From: JACRBE01 sp964429005 | Lineage (GTDB): Bacteria > Chlamydiota > Chlamydiia > Chlamydiales > JACRBE01 | Direction: 5' to 3' | Length of the DNA stretch: 64,000 nt | Assembly: GCA_964429005.1 (NCBI GenBank) | Contig: CAYSAJ010000002.1 | Coordinates: 66,789-130,788, forward strand | Shown here: piece after piece, positions 1-8,447 of the stretch | Layout: each line of letters opens with the position of its first letter | How positions within the stretch are numbered: the first letter of the stretch is position 1 | The notes under the pieces: model-generated | Database searches by the model: none | Told to the model about the DNA's origin: nothing | The model's input: the letters and a program-made list of their open reading frames with translations, nothing else | Made by a program: the position numbers and the translations under genes

Positions 1-1245
1 AAGCGTTTCGCGATCTTCAAATTTAGGATATGTTTGTAAGATATGTTTTAATTGTTGCTCTGCTTCTTTTACATTCCCCGAAGATTTTGTCATTAATCCC
101 TGAATAAGCAAAGCTTGTGAGAGTTCATTTGCTTGGGGATAATTTGATGAAAGCACACTAAGAGCTTTATCGAAATTTTCTTTTTGATGCAATTTATCGG
201 CGCAGCTTAGTAGCATGAGAGTAGCATTTTTATGTTGAGGGGTCCCTGACTGAGAAATCGCAACATATTTATTTAAATGAGTCTGCGCTGTTTCGTATTG
301 CTCTAAAGCAAAAAAACTTCTCCCCATCATGTATTCATAAGAGGGCTTTTTATCATCAGACATATGCATCGCAAATTGAGAATCTGCTTTCACGACTTCC
401 GCAAAATGATTTTGATCAAAAAGAAGAACTAAGTGGTTATAGCTAGCATCATTGAGATGTTTCCCTTTTAAGCTAATCACTTCATTAAATGTAGTAATCG
501 CGTGTTGAGGGTTGCTTTTTGCAAAAGCAAGGCCTGCATGGAAAAGGAATTCTTCTCTTCGATTTACATGAGTTTTTGCTAGTTGGGTGTATTGCTCTCC
601 TGCGAGCTGATGTTCATCTAAAATCACATAGATTTCTGCCAAGGCGAGTTGAGAATGATCGCCAAAAGAGGAACTCTTAAGACCTTCAAAGAGGGTTTTT
701 GCTTGGGAAGCTTGTTTTTTCTTAACAGCTGGTTGTGCTTCTTCCATAGAAAGGCGAAGAAGGGAGTCTGCCATTAAGAATTGTAGCTCACTTTTACGCT
801 CTACTACGGGACCTTTTTGAGAAAATAGGAAAGGTTCACCTTGTTTTACAATCTTTTGGAAGTCATTAAGTTCGTAGTAGCATTGAAGTTTATTAATGAT
901 TGTTTTCTCTACAACATCAGATTGTTTAATCTGATCATAGTACTCTATAGCTGCTGCATAAGAACCTTCTTGGAGCATGATATCTCCATACATTCCTCTG
1001 AGCTGATCCGCAAGTTTACTTTGAGGATGCGTAGACAGAAAGGAAAGAATTTGTTCCTTCACTAGCTTGTAGTCTTGGTCTTTCCAAAATTCCGCAATTC
1101 TTCGTACGAGAAAAGCTTCTTCTTGGTCCATAGTACTTTGAGGAACAGAAGAAGTTTTTTCAGCATGAAGAGGAAGTGTATGTAAGCAAGCTACTGTTGT
1201 ACAAACTATAAAAGGATATTTCGAGAAATTCTTATTTTTGCGCAT
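1..1245 (-). CDS. Exported TPR-repeat protein, C-terminus cut by window edge
   Basis: An open frame of 415 codons runs from ATG at 1245 to the window edge without a stop, so the C-terminus is missing. The N-terminus is MRKNKNFSKYPFIVCTTVA followed by CLHTLPLHAEK, which looks like a signal peptide with cleavage after LHA. The rest is a helical array of TPR-like units, for example around AAIEYYDQI, ETAQTHLNKY and KEAEQQLKHI. Such proteins in Gram-negative envelopes usually scaffold outer-membrane or periplasmic complexes. The substrate or partner cannot be told from the sequence. The gene lies downstream, on the same strand, of a membrane TPR protein, from which it is separated by about 115 bases of AT-rich DNA. 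Confidence 0.8.
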   Translation of the reverse strand, partial: MRKNKNFSKYPFIVCTTVACLHTLPLHAEKTSSVPQSTMDQEEAFLVRRIAEFWKDQDYKLVKEQILSFLSTHPQSKLADQLRGMYGDIMLQEGSYAAAIEYYDQIKQSDVVEKTIINKLQCYYELNDFQKIVKQGEPFLFSQKGPVVERKSELQFLMADSLLRLSMEEAQPAVKKKQASQAKTLFEGLKSSSFGDHSQLALAEIYVILDEHQLAGEQYTQLAKTHVNRREEFLFHAGLAFAKSNPQHAITTFNEVISLKGKHLNDASYNHLVLLFDQNHFAEVVKADSQFAMHMSDDKKPSYEYMMGRSFFALEQYETAQTHLNKYVAISQSGTPQHKNATLMLLSCADKLHQKENFDKALSVLSSNYPQANELSQALLIQGLMTKSSGNVKEAEQQLKHILQTYPKFEDRETL

Positions 1246-1360
1246 AGAGACACCACACCTGGCTTTTTCAAAATCATTATTTACTCTTTATGGACTGAGG
1301 CAGGAATAAAAAAAAAGAAAAAAAATCAAAAAAACTCTACAATTTTGCACATTTTTTTTA

Positions 1361-2347
1361 TTAGGTAGTTATTTCAAGAAAAATTGAGCGAATGCCAGTA
1401 TCGTAAGTGTTGATGAGCTCTTGTGCTTTTTTAGGATGACTGTGAAAGAGTTTTTCGTAAATTTTTAGTGCATCAGCATGTTGGTTGGTGTCAAAATAAA
1501 GTTTTCCTAAACGATAAAGAATAGTTTCGTCAGCTGGTCTTAGCAAATAGAGTTTTTCATATTGCTCAATTTCTTTTTCTTTCATGTTGAGGTTTTTATA
1601 GCAAAAAGCCATTTGAGCATTCACCCATAAATCCTCAGGAGATAAATGATCAATAATTTTGAGCTCTTCAATCGCTAGTTTATTTAGCTCTTGATATTGG
1701 AAATCAAATTTTTCCTTAAGAGGTCTTCCAAATAATAGCAGTGTCTGGGGCTGCTTGTAGATTTTTACCATGGCGATGTAGGTTTTAGCGAGGGATGTAT
1801 GGAGATGGATGTGAAGGGGATTTTTCTTAATGAGAGAGGTTTGAGCATCTATAGTGTGAATAAAAAAGAGCTCTTCAAGAAAATGACGATCTTTCCAAAT
1901 CCAATACGCAAGGAGTGTATGGAGAGGTGTAAATCGACCAAATGGCTTCCAAATTTCTTTTTTATCTTCAAGTGCCTGAATGAAATGAAAGGCTGATGTA
2001 AAGATCGCTTGTTCTCTTTCACACTGAGGCGAAAGAAGATTAATACAGCTCTCTAAATATCCCTCGACAAGACTTACAAACTGATCTGGCTTTCTTGCAT
2101 GGAAGTAGTATCCAAAAATAATGTAGCAGAAAAAGGAGAAGATCCAAATCGATATAGAAAAAGCAAAGAATGTAGAAGTGGGAAAAAGAAAATAGAGACT
2201 AAATACAGTTACACCTTCTAAACAAAGGGCACTTATCATGGATAAGTGAAATAAAAAATGAGATCTCAATATTTTTGAAAATTGCTTCAATGTAGTGATA
2301 GCGGAGGGCTCAATGGGATGAGAAAATTGATACGAAGAGGTCTGCAT
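1361..2347 (-). CDS. Membrane-anchored TPR protein, unknown function
   Basis: A 328-residue protein. Residues about 32-53 and 58-81 are two closely spaced hydrophobic segments forming a hairpin anchor. The rest is soluble and helical; residues about 240-315 contain two or three TPR-like units (around LWVNAQMAFCYKNLN, ILYRLGKLYFDTNQ and ADALKIYEKLF). A paired hydrophobic segment is also seen in chlamydial inclusion-membrane proteins, but here it is followed by a long TPR domain, so that comparison is weak. I do not recognise a named family; a chlamydial conserved protein is likely. No operon partner is clear. Confidence 0.75.
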   Translation of the reverse strand: MQTSSYQFSHPIEPSAITTLKQFSKILRSHFLFHLSMISALCLEGVTVFSLYFLFPTSTFFAFSISIWIFSFFCYIIFGYYFHARKPDQFVSLVEGYLESCINLLSPQCEREQAIFTSAFHFIQALEDKKEIWKPFGRFTPLHTLLAYWIWKDRHFLEELFFIHTIDAQTSLIKKNPLHIHLHTSLAKTYIAMVKIYKQPQTLLLFGRPLKEKFDFQYQELNKLAIEELKIIDHLSPEDLWVNAQMAFCYKNLNMKEKEIEQYEKLYLLRPADETILYRLGKLYFDTNQHADALKIYEKLFHSHPKKAQELINTYDTGIRSIFLEITT

Positions 2348-2479
2348 GGCTCTATGTCTAGTTTTTGATAAAGATATATAAAAGGGGATTTTTTAGCATG
2401 CTTCAAACTTGATAAGAAATTATGGACTCCAAGATCTCACCATTTGAGTTATGTGTGGAATTAATTCTAAATAGGTTGT

Positions 2480-3742
2480 TTACGAGGACGAAACTATAGT
2501 GTTTTTCATCACTTGTCCACCTTTCATAATGAGCTTGACTCTATCTGGTTGATTGACAAGTAATGAAATGTCTTCTCCTGGATTTCCTTGAATTAGAAGT
2601 AAATCGGCGATGGCATTTGGAGCAATAATACCTAATTTATTTTTCCCCATCACAAGTTCTCCATTAACCATAGTCGCAGATTCGAGAATTTCAAAAGGAG
2701 TTTCTACTTGAGATCTCAAAGAAAATTCCCTCATCTGCCAAAGATTACCTTCAGCCCCAAGTAAGTCTGTGCCAAAACCTATTTTTACACCTTGAGAGCG
2801 GGCGATTTTAATCGCCTGAAGACCTTGCTTTCTTACAGTATCCAATTTTTGTAAGCTCTCGATAGGAAGCCCAAGCTCAGGGCCAAGTTCATAAAGGCAT
2901 TCATAAATGACAAGTGTAGGAACTAAAAAAGTTCCATGCCGTACCATTAATGCTGCTGTCTCTTCGTCAAGTAAGTTGCCATGCTCTATGCAGCGAACTC
3001 CCAATTTTACGCATCTTGAGATCGCGGCTGGAGTATAGGCATGGGCAAGAACATAAGTACTAAAATTAGATGCCTCCTCTACAATAGCTTTGATCTCTTC
3101 TTCAGAATATTGAAGATTTGAAATTCGGTCTGTGGGTGATGCGACTCCTCCCGAGGCCATGATTTTGAGTTGAGTGGCACCTTTCCTCAGTTCATCACGT
3201 GCTGCTTTCCTCACTTCAGTCACTCCATCAGCGATTCGTGAAATCGAACTCCCTGATAGAACGCAACCGCAAGGAACACTACAACAACCTCCTCCATGAT
3301 TCGGTTTTCGAAAATCTCCATGGCCTCCAGTTTGGCTAAGTGCTTTACCTGAGTAAAAGAGGCGGGGGCCTTTGATGAGCCCTGTTTCTACAGCGTGAGC
3401 AAGGCCAAAGTCAGCACCTCCTGCGTCACGCACACTGGTGAATCCTCTTTGGAGCATTTGTTCAAGAAAAATACCTGCTTGAATCGCGATTTCACTTTCA
3501 GGAATATCGTCATTGTGCAGGTCAAGCTTTGGAGCCGTTACATGGACATGAGCATCGATAAGGCCAGGCATCAGAGTTAGACCCTTACCATCTATTTTGC
3601 TAAGATCTTTTAACGAAAATGGGGAAGAGGAGACTTCTTGAATAAGACCATTTTGGATTAATATATGGTACCCCTTTCGGAGGCTTCTACCGGGAATATC
3701 TAACAAACAAATATTGGATATAGCGATTTTATTGGTATTCAT
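2480..3742 (-). CDS. Metal-dependent amidohydrolase (imidazolonepropionase/prolidase-like)
   Basis: A 420-residue TIM-barrel amidohydrolase. The metal site is readable: HVH at residues 65-67, a probable carboxylated Lys193 in QLKIMASGG, His234 in LAHAYTPAA, His254 in CIEHGN and the catalytic Asp326 in FGTDLLGAEG. The family (peptidase M38-like) hydrolyses cyclic or linear amides, often Xaa-Pro or Xaa-Arg dipeptides; the substrate here cannot be predicted. There is no signal peptide, so it is probably cytosolic. An unusual Cys-rich loop, GGGCCSVPCGC, sits at residues 150-160. Translation starts at ATG 3742 behind a GAGTGAG ribosome site. Confidence 0.88.
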   Translation of the reverse strand: MNTNKIAISNICLLDIPGRSLRKGYHILIQNGLIQEVSSSPFSLKDLSKIDGKGLTLMPGLIDAHVHVTAPKLDLHNDDIPESEIAIQAGIFLEQMLQRGFTSVRDAGGADFGLAHAVETGLIKGPRLFYSGKALSQTGGHGDFRKPNHGGGCCSVPCGCVLSGSSISRIADGVTEVRKAARDELRKGATQLKIMASGGVASPTDRISNLQYSEEEIKAIVEEASNFSTYVLAHAYTPAAISRCVKLGVRCIEHGNLLDEETAALMVRHGTFLVPTLVIYECLYELGPELGLPIESLQKLDTVRKQGLQAIKIARSQGVKIGFGTDLLGAEGNLWQMREFSLRSQVETPFEILESATMVNGELVMGKNKLGIIAPNAIADLLLIQGNPGEDISLLVNQPDRVKLIMKGGQVMKNTIVSSS

Positions 3743-3775
3743 TCGCTCACTCTTTTTATTTAACTTAAAACAGAG

Positions 3776-3791
3776 GGAGCCATTAGGCTCC
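3776..3791 (-). terminator. Short hairpin after the glycine-zipper lipoprotein gene
   Basis: Perfect 6-bp stem GGAGCC/GGCTCC with loop ATTA (or TAAT) ten bases past the stop codon at 3801. On the minus strand it is followed by CTCTGTTTTAAG, a weak U tract, so termination is plausible but not strong. Confidence 0.5.
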
Positions 3792-3800
3792 TTTCATCAT

Positions 3801-4238
3801 TTACGTAGAGATCATGTAATTAATAACTCTCGAAGAGACATGAGCTTTCTCTAGGTCTCTGATATCATCAGTAGTGAGATGATATTTACTGTTCGTCTTT
3901 TTGATCATAGAAATAATTGTGTCATCAGAGAGGCCAGCTTTTGACATTTTCTTGATGTCATCGATGGAAAGCTGTTGGTTATTATCAATTCGTTGAAGTG
4001 TTTGAGGATCCTGTTGTTGAACGTTTTGTCTTTCTTGAGCATCAAGTGCGCTACCAATTAAAGCACCACCAATGACTCCGACTGCGCCACCAATTAATGC
4101 GCCTTGACCACCCCCAGCGAGTGCTCCGATGCCAGCTCCCGTGGCGCCCCCTGCTAAAATTCCTGTTTGAGTATTTGTTTGGCAACCAACGAGTAATAAA
4201 AATGTGCCATAGATGGCAATAGCCTTACTTCTTTTCAT
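3801..4238 (-). CDS. Glycine-zipper outer-membrane lipoprotein
   Basis: A 145-residue lipoprotein precursor. The N-terminus carries a type II signal with lipobox LLVGC (Cys19). Residues about 27-65 are a glycine-zipper segment (GGATGAGIGALAGGGQGA and then LIGGAVGVIGGALIG), typical of small SlyB/YMGG-type envelope lipoproteins that pack against membranes. The C-terminal half, about residues 85-145, is helical and acidic with repeats of the type DDIKKMSKAGLSDDTI and TTDDIRDLEKAHVS, a pattern seen in SHOCT-like or proteobacterial stress lipoproteins. A strong GGGGGG ribosome site precedes ATG 4238. It stands alone between two hairpins. The role is inferred only as envelope structure or stress. 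Confidence 0.82.
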   Translation of the reverse strand: MKRSKAIAIYGTFLLLVGCQTNTQTGILAGGATGAGIGALAGGGQGALIGGAVGVIGGALIGSALDAQERQNVQQQDPQTLQRIDNNQQLSIDDIKKMSKAGLSDDTIISMIKKTNSKYHLTTDDIRDLEKAHVSSRVINYMIST

Positions 4239-4312
4239 GTTTCCCCCCTAGAAAAAGATGTAAATTCCCATTTACCAGAAATTCATTAACTTGCAATGAG
4301 TTTTTTCTAAAG

Positions 4313-4342
4313 GACAAAAGAAGGCGACTAATAAGTCGCCTT
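4313..4342 (-). terminator. Rho-independent terminator of the OmpR-type regulator gene
   Basis: Perfect 9-bp stem AAGGCGACT/AGTCGCCTT with a 4-base loop at 4321-4342, five bases past the regulator's stop. On the minus strand the stem is followed by CTTTTGTCC, a short U-rich tail. Confidence 0.8.
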
Positions 4343-4347
4343 AAGGA

Positions 4348-5034
4348 TTAATCTTTGAAACGGTACCCAACACCACGAACAGTGTCGATCCAATCAAAGT
4401 TGGGGCCTAGCTTTTTTCGAAGAGCTGCAATGTGGACATCAATATTGCGATCAACGACAAAAGCATCATCATTATGAATATCATCTAAGAGCTGGTTTCT
4501 TGTTAGAACTTTACCCCGATTTGTAAGAAGTCGCTTTAAGATCCCAAATTCTGATAGGGTAATGGTGACCGATTTGCCATCCTTTCGAAGCAAATAGCGA
4601 TCTACATCTAGGCTGAAATTGCCAAATTGAATTGTCTTCGGAGATTTTTCTGTTTCTTTATTGCGACGCAATACAGCTTTGATTCTGGAAAAGAGAACTT
4701 TGGGTGAAAATGGTTTTGCTACATAATCATCAGCTCCAAGTTCAAGCCCTAGTACAACGTCGATTTCGTCGTCTTTAGCTGTAAGAATGATCACTGGAAT
4801 GTGTTTTAGGTCTGAGTTGCTTTTCATTTTTCGACAAACATCGAACCCATTTTGTCCGGGGAGCATAATGTCTAAAATGACGAGATCTGGCTTTTCTCGT
4901 TCAATCGCTCGATACCCATTTAGCCCATCAACCTCTACATGAAGCTTATAGCCAGCAAGTTCAGCATGAAGCTTGATTAATGCTGCAATATCTTCTTCAT
5001 CTTCAATAAGAAGTAATCTTTTCTTTTGACTCAT
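4348..5034 (-). CDS. OmpR/PhoB-family response regulator
   Basis: A 228-residue two-domain regulator. The receiver (residues 1-125) keeps every phosphorylation residue: the acidic pair at 11-12 in IEDEED, phosphoacceptor Asp55 in LVILDIMLPG, Thr85 in IILTAKDD and Lys107 in YVAKPFSP. The output domain (about 132-228) is an OmpR-type winged helix ending VDTVRGVGYRFKD. This differs from the chlamydial ChxR regulator, which lacks phosphorylation chemistry. It should be switched by a histidine kinase, but none is adjacent; the PhoR-like kinase at 30 kb is the only candidate in the window. A GAGGGA ribosome site precedes ATG 5034, and a terminator follows the gene. Confidence 0.9.
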   Translation of the reverse strand: MSQKKRLLLIEDEEDIAALIKLHAELAGYKLHVEVDGLNGYRAIEREKPDLVILDIMLPGQNGFDVCRKMKSNSDLKHIPVIILTAKDDEIDVVLGLELGADDYVAKPFSPKVLFSRIKAVLRRNKETEKSPKTIQFGNFSLDVDRYLLRKDGKSVTITLSEFGILKRLLTNRGKVLTRNQLLDDIHNDDAFVVDRNIDVHIAALRKKLGPNFDWIDTVRGVGYRFKD

Positions 5035-5093
5035 AGGTCCCTCGGGTTACAAAATCTTAAATATCGATTCAAAAAATATGTGTGCTCATTCTA

Positions 5094-5115
5094 GGAAATC
5101 TTTAGAGATTTTTCC
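5094..5115 (-). terminator. Hairpin closing the Tol-Pal/LysM operon
   Basis: GGAAATCT pairs with AGATTTTTCC (two-base bulge), 20 bases past the LysM gene stop and upstream of the regulator gene. There is no clear U tract, so this is a weak terminator call, but it marks the likely operon end. Confidence 0.4.
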
Positions 5116-5136
5116 AATAGAAAAACCTCAAGATTC

Positions 5137-5775
5137 CTATTTAGGATCTGTTTGAGGGATCACAAGTTCTTGACCTACTACGATCAAGTCACTATTTAAA
5201 TGGTTTGCTTTTCGAAGGGTATCAAGAGTAATTTGATATTTTCGTGCTATTTTTTCTAAAGAATCCCCCGCTTTGACAATATATTTCTCTTGAATTTGAA
5301 GAAGCGATGATAAATCTTGTTTGACAAGTTGAACTTCTTTCATAGCAAGGGATTGCTGCTTCAAGAATTTGTCAATTTCATTAAATTTGCTTTTATAATC
5401 AACAAGAGCTACATGAATATCACGGGAAAATTCTTCATAACGTTTTAAGTCTTGGACGATTTCGCTTTGTTTTCTTTCGATTTTTTCTATTTTCTTTTCA
5501 AGGGACCCTAAACGATCTTCATTCGATTTGATGGATAAGGCATATTCTTGAAACGTATCTGTCTGCAAATGATTCATTTGATCATCTTGCTGAGATAATT
5601 TTCCTTCAAAGATATGAAGTTCCATTTGATGTGTGTTCAGATCATGCTTGAGCTCTTCAAGGTCTGTGCGAATCTTGTGCATAGAGACTTCAACACGCTC
5701 TTTTTCTTGTTTAGACGTAGAGGTGATGGTTGTGCAGCCTGTTAATCCAAGTAAGCAAAGGATAATACGTTTCAT
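5137..5775 (-). CDS. LysM-domain peptidoglycan-binding lipoprotein with coiled coil
   Basis: A 212-residue lipoprotein. The signal ends in lipobox GLTGC (Cys14). Residues about 22-155 are predominantly heptad-rich coiled coil (for example RLGSLEKKIEKIERKQSEI). Residues about 163-208 form one LysM domain (YIVKAGDSLEKIARKYQI and then LVVGQ-type ending IVVGQELVIP), which binds glycan strands. It starts 7 bases after the pal stop and is the last gene of the exbB-exbD-tolB-pal run, the same place as the LysM gene (CT601) in C. trachomatis as I recall it. The coiled coil resembles the trimeric stalk of CpoB/YbgF, so a link between Tol-Pal and wall synthesis at division is a reasonable inference. 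Confidence 0.87.
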   Translation of the reverse strand: MKRIILCLLGLTGCTTITSTSKQEKERVEVSMHKIRTDLEELKHDLNTHQMELHIFEGKLSQQDDQMNHLQTDTFQEYALSIKSNEDRLGSLEKKIEKIERKQSEIVQDLKRYEEFSRDIHVALVDYKSKFNEIDKFLKQQSLAMKEVQLVKQDLSSLLQIQEKYIVKAGDSLEKIARKYQITLDTLRKANHLNSDLIVVGQELVIPQTDPK

Positions 5776-5782
5776 ATTTTTC

Positions 5783-6448
5783 CTATCGGGAGTAGGAAGG
5801 TTCTAGTATTTTAAATTCTACTCTACGGTTTTTAGCATGCACCTCAGGGGAGTTTCCTTGAAGAAGAAGACGCTCTTTACCATAGGATATGGTAAATATC
5901 TGCTTGGGATTCACACCTGCTTTCACTAAAAGATTTTTGATGTAGCTCGCTCTTCGAGATCCTAAGGGTAAGTTATAGCTTTGGGCAGCTCGAATATCAC
6001 AGTGGCCTTCTATGTAGATGTAGGATTGTGGATGATCTTTTAAGTAGTCAGCAACACCTTGAACGACGCTAAGATATTCTTTTTTGCTCAGAACATGCTC
6101 ATCTGTATTAAAGTATACATTGCGAAAAATAGAGGCTAGCTGTCCTGAAGGTTCTCTAAACCGGTGTATGCTAAAAGACTCTTCACTACCAATCATTTCT
6201 TCACGTGCGGAAGAGGGAGATCTATGAAGATCTTTTTCATTCATGGGGACAAAATCATCATTTGAGGGGCCATAAAAATCATCTTTGCTTTTTACCAGTT
6301 GAGAGTCAGCGTCTTTTGAGAAAAGAGATTTTCCTTTTCTTTCCAGGTAGCGAGTTGCAGTCTTGGTCCCTTCCCAAACATCTGAGGCTCTCTGGCAACT
6401 GCAAAGTAAGAGAGTTCCTGAAAGGACAAGTAAAGAAAATGATCTCAT
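5783..6448 (-). CDS. pal: Peptidoglycan-associated lipoprotein Pal
   Basis: A 221-residue lipoprotein with a type II signal; LLLCSC offers Cys16 or Cys18 as lipid site. After a variable linker (about 20-105) comes an OmpA/Pal domain with NVYFNTDEHVLS, the wall-binding motif IEGHCDIRAAQSYN and SRRASYIKNLL, SYGKERLLLQG and KNRRVEFKI. The Asp of the EGHxDxR motif and the Arg of NRR, which hold the diaminopimelate stem, are present; the usual Thr before that Asp is Cys. The start overlaps the tolB stop by four bases (ATGA), with an AGAGGA ribosome site inside tolB. Pal anchors the outer membrane to the thin, division-site peptidoglycan of chlamydiae and binds TolB. Confidence 0.94.
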   Translation of the reverse strand: MRSFSLLVLSGTLLLCSCQRASDVWEGTKTATRYLERKGKSLFSKDADSQLVKSKDDFYGPSNDDFVPMNEKDLHRSPSSAREEMIGSEESFSIHRFREPSGQLASIFRNVYFNTDEHVLSKKEYLSVVQGVADYLKDHPQSYIYIEGHCDIRAAQSYNLPLGSRRASYIKNLLVKAGVNPKQIFTISYGKERLLLQGNSPEVHAKNRRVEFKILEPSYSR

Positions 6449-7728
6449 AATTCCTCTTTGTTAAGTGAGTGACCCCAACTCGGGAAAAGCTTTATTCCCC
6501 CGCCTGTGGTTATTTGCACAGGTTTTTGTTGAGATAAATTCATGATGTAAATTTGAGCATCAGGCTCTTCAGTGCTATAAGCTATATGAAGACTGTTTGG
6601 TGCCCACGTAGGATTATCTTTGTTTTTTTGATCTTTTGTCAAAGCTTCCGTTGTTTTAGATTTAATATCATAAATCCAAATTTGTCTCACATCCTGTAAT
6701 TTAGCGCTAAATGCAATTTTTGTTCCATCAGGAGACCAACAGGGAGATGCATTATCCTTTGTATGAGGAGTAATACATTCTAGATTTTGCTTCGATGGGG
6801 GCTTTCTAAGATCCATAATATAAATCTTGGGTCTGCGCTCGAAATCTGACACAAAAGCAATTTTGTTGCCATCAGGGCTAAAAGTAGGTGAAGCAGCTAC
6901 GCAGCCTACAGAAGTAAATAACTGACGGGGTTTGCCGAAAGTCCCTCTGCTTGGGTCAAATGATTGCACGAATAAATCGGATTGTCCAGATACATCGCTT
7001 ATAAAGGCGATCAAATTTTGTTGTTTATTAATCGCAGGCAAAAACTGATTGCCCCTCAAAGAAATAAGGGGAATGTCAAGTTTAGTAGAGAGTGATTTAA
7101 AGAAGACCTTAGGAACCCCTTTTTTATAAGATACGTAAATAAAAGAGTTCTGCTGGGGAACTAAAGAAGGGGAAATCGAGTAATTTTTATCTGAAGTTAG
7201 TGAAACAGGAAATCCTCCATCATAATCTGACATGTAAATTTCGCTTGTCCACTCTTTGACTTGGGGGGATTTGAGAGCATAGAGAATTTTTGTACTAGCT
7301 ATCCCTTCTACACCATACATTTTCTTGTGTAGTAGATCTGCGCATTCATGAATGGAATCATGGTCTTTTCGCCAGTCATGTTGAAGAGGTTTTGAAATTT
7401 CAAAGAGAGGCATCGATTTTTTAGGGTCGAGGAGCACTACTGAAAAAGAAGAAGATTCGATTTTCATCAAGATTTTATAATCAGGGAGATCGGACATTTT
7501 TATGCTGGTTTCTTCAGTGATATTCGATCTTCCATCGAGAGTAAAATCTGATAATAAAAGATGGTAGAGTTTTTGACTGTATTCTGCAGAACCTGAGCTG
7601 CTTCGAACTAAATTCATCTCCACTTTTGCAACAAAAGGTCTTGTAGGAAGATAAACAATGATCTCTTGCTCTACTGCACAGAGCATCGAAGTAAGGGCAA
7701 AAAGTAAAAATATGAGTCGTAATTTCAT
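6445..7728 (-). CDS. tolB: Tol-Pal system beta-propeller protein TolB
   Basis: A 427-residue periplasmic protein. It has a cleavable signal (LIFLLFALTSMLCAVEQ) and an N-terminal alpha/beta domain to about residue 150. A C-terminal six-blade propeller shows WD40-like repeats SPTFSPDGNKIAFVSD, SPCWSPDGTKIAFSA and PTWAPNSLHIAYSTEE. TolB binds Pal and receives energy-dependent signals from the TolQ/R-type inner-membrane motor. It overlaps both neighbours by ATGA (upstream TonB-like frame, downstream pal), so expression is translationally coupled. Length matches the family. An AGAGGA site precedes ATG 7728. Confidence 0.94.
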   Translation of the reverse strand: MKLRLIFLLFALTSMLCAVEQEIIVYLPTRPFVAKVEMNLVRSSSGSAEYSQKLYHLLLSDFTLDGRSNITEETSIKMSDLPDYKILMKIESSSFSVVLLDPKKSMPLFEISKPLQHDWRKDHDSIHECADLLHKKMYGVEGIASTKILYALKSPQVKEWTSEIYMSDYDGGFPVSLTSDKNYSISPSLVPQQNSFIYVSYKKGVPKVFFKSLSTKLDIPLISLRGNQFLPAINKQQNLIAFISDVSGQSDLFVQSFDPSRGTFGKPRQLFTSVGCVAASPTFSPDGNKIAFVSDFERRPKIYIMDLRKPPSKQNLECITPHTKDNASPCWSPDGTKIAFSAKLQDVRQIWIYDIKSKTTEALTKDQKNKDNPTWAPNSLHIAYSTEEPDAQIYIMNLSQQKPVQITTGGGIKLFPSWGHSLNKEEL

Positions 7729-8447
7729 GAATTTCCTCTAAAAGTGACTGTTAGAGAAATGGTTTTGTCCCAATTTGATTTTAGAGTAAGAGAAGGAAGA
7801 ATTTCCGCTACGTACTTAGCATTTGCCATACTTTCTGAAGCTAGGATTTGAACCTGCTCGATTTTTCCATTAGGTAGAAGGTTCATGCGTACCTTGACTT
7901 CTCCTTTGTCTGGCAATTCTAATGATTCTTGGAAAAATGTAAAACAAGATGTGAGATCGATTTCTTCTTCTTCGATTCTTTGGACAGAATTTAGTTGCAA
8001 AGGCTTAGGAGGATCCTTAATCGTTGAAAGGTTAACTGAAGGGCTCGTGTCAATTTTCCCTAATTTCTTTTGTATTTGAGAAATCAACTCCTGTTTGCTT
8101 TGCAAAGGTTGTTTTTTAGGTTTGATAGGGATTTTTTCCGAAATCAGAGAAGTTTTTTATTTTTTTTTAGGATGGGTTTTTTTGTGTTTAGGTGGAGGCT
8201 TTGCCTCTTTAGTGCTTACCTTTTCTTTAGGGACCAGACTTGATTTTTTTGCAGGCCCAGGAGATGGCATAAGAGTCGTTTTTTGGTGTGAACTTGGTGA
8301 AGGAGGAATAAGCGTAGTTCGAATGACTATCGGCTTTTTGTCTTTTTGGATCTGAGGGTGCAGGGTAATTTGGGGACAGAAAAAGAAGAGTAAGTGAATG
8401 GTGATGATCGAAAAAAGTAATTTTTGTGATAAAGAAAGCCGTTTCAT
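7725..8447 (-). pseudogene. TonB/TolA-like energy transducer interrupted by an in-frame TAA
   Basis: One 240-codon frame runs from ATG 8447 to a TGA that overlaps tolB by ATGA, but codon 97 is TAA (8157-8159). The first 96 codons encode an inner-membrane anchor (KLLFSIITIHLLFFF) and a Pro/Lys-rich spacer ending PPPKHKKTHPKKK. The last 143 continue in the same frame with a TonB/TolA-type C-terminal domain (EVKVRMNLLPNGKIEQVQI and LKSNWDKTISLTVTF). The stop lies between A9 and A6 runs. The position equals CT598 of C. trachomatis, between exbD and tolB. It may be a true nonsense mutation, two separate products (a TTG at 8105 could restart), or a sequencing error: moving the T by one base gives an open frame. 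Confidence 0.75.

Noticed and set aside
8095..8355. Plus-strand frame across the interrupted TonB-like gene
   Set aside because: Gly/Phe-rich composition comes from the complement of the Pro/Lys-rich spacer; no ribosome site.
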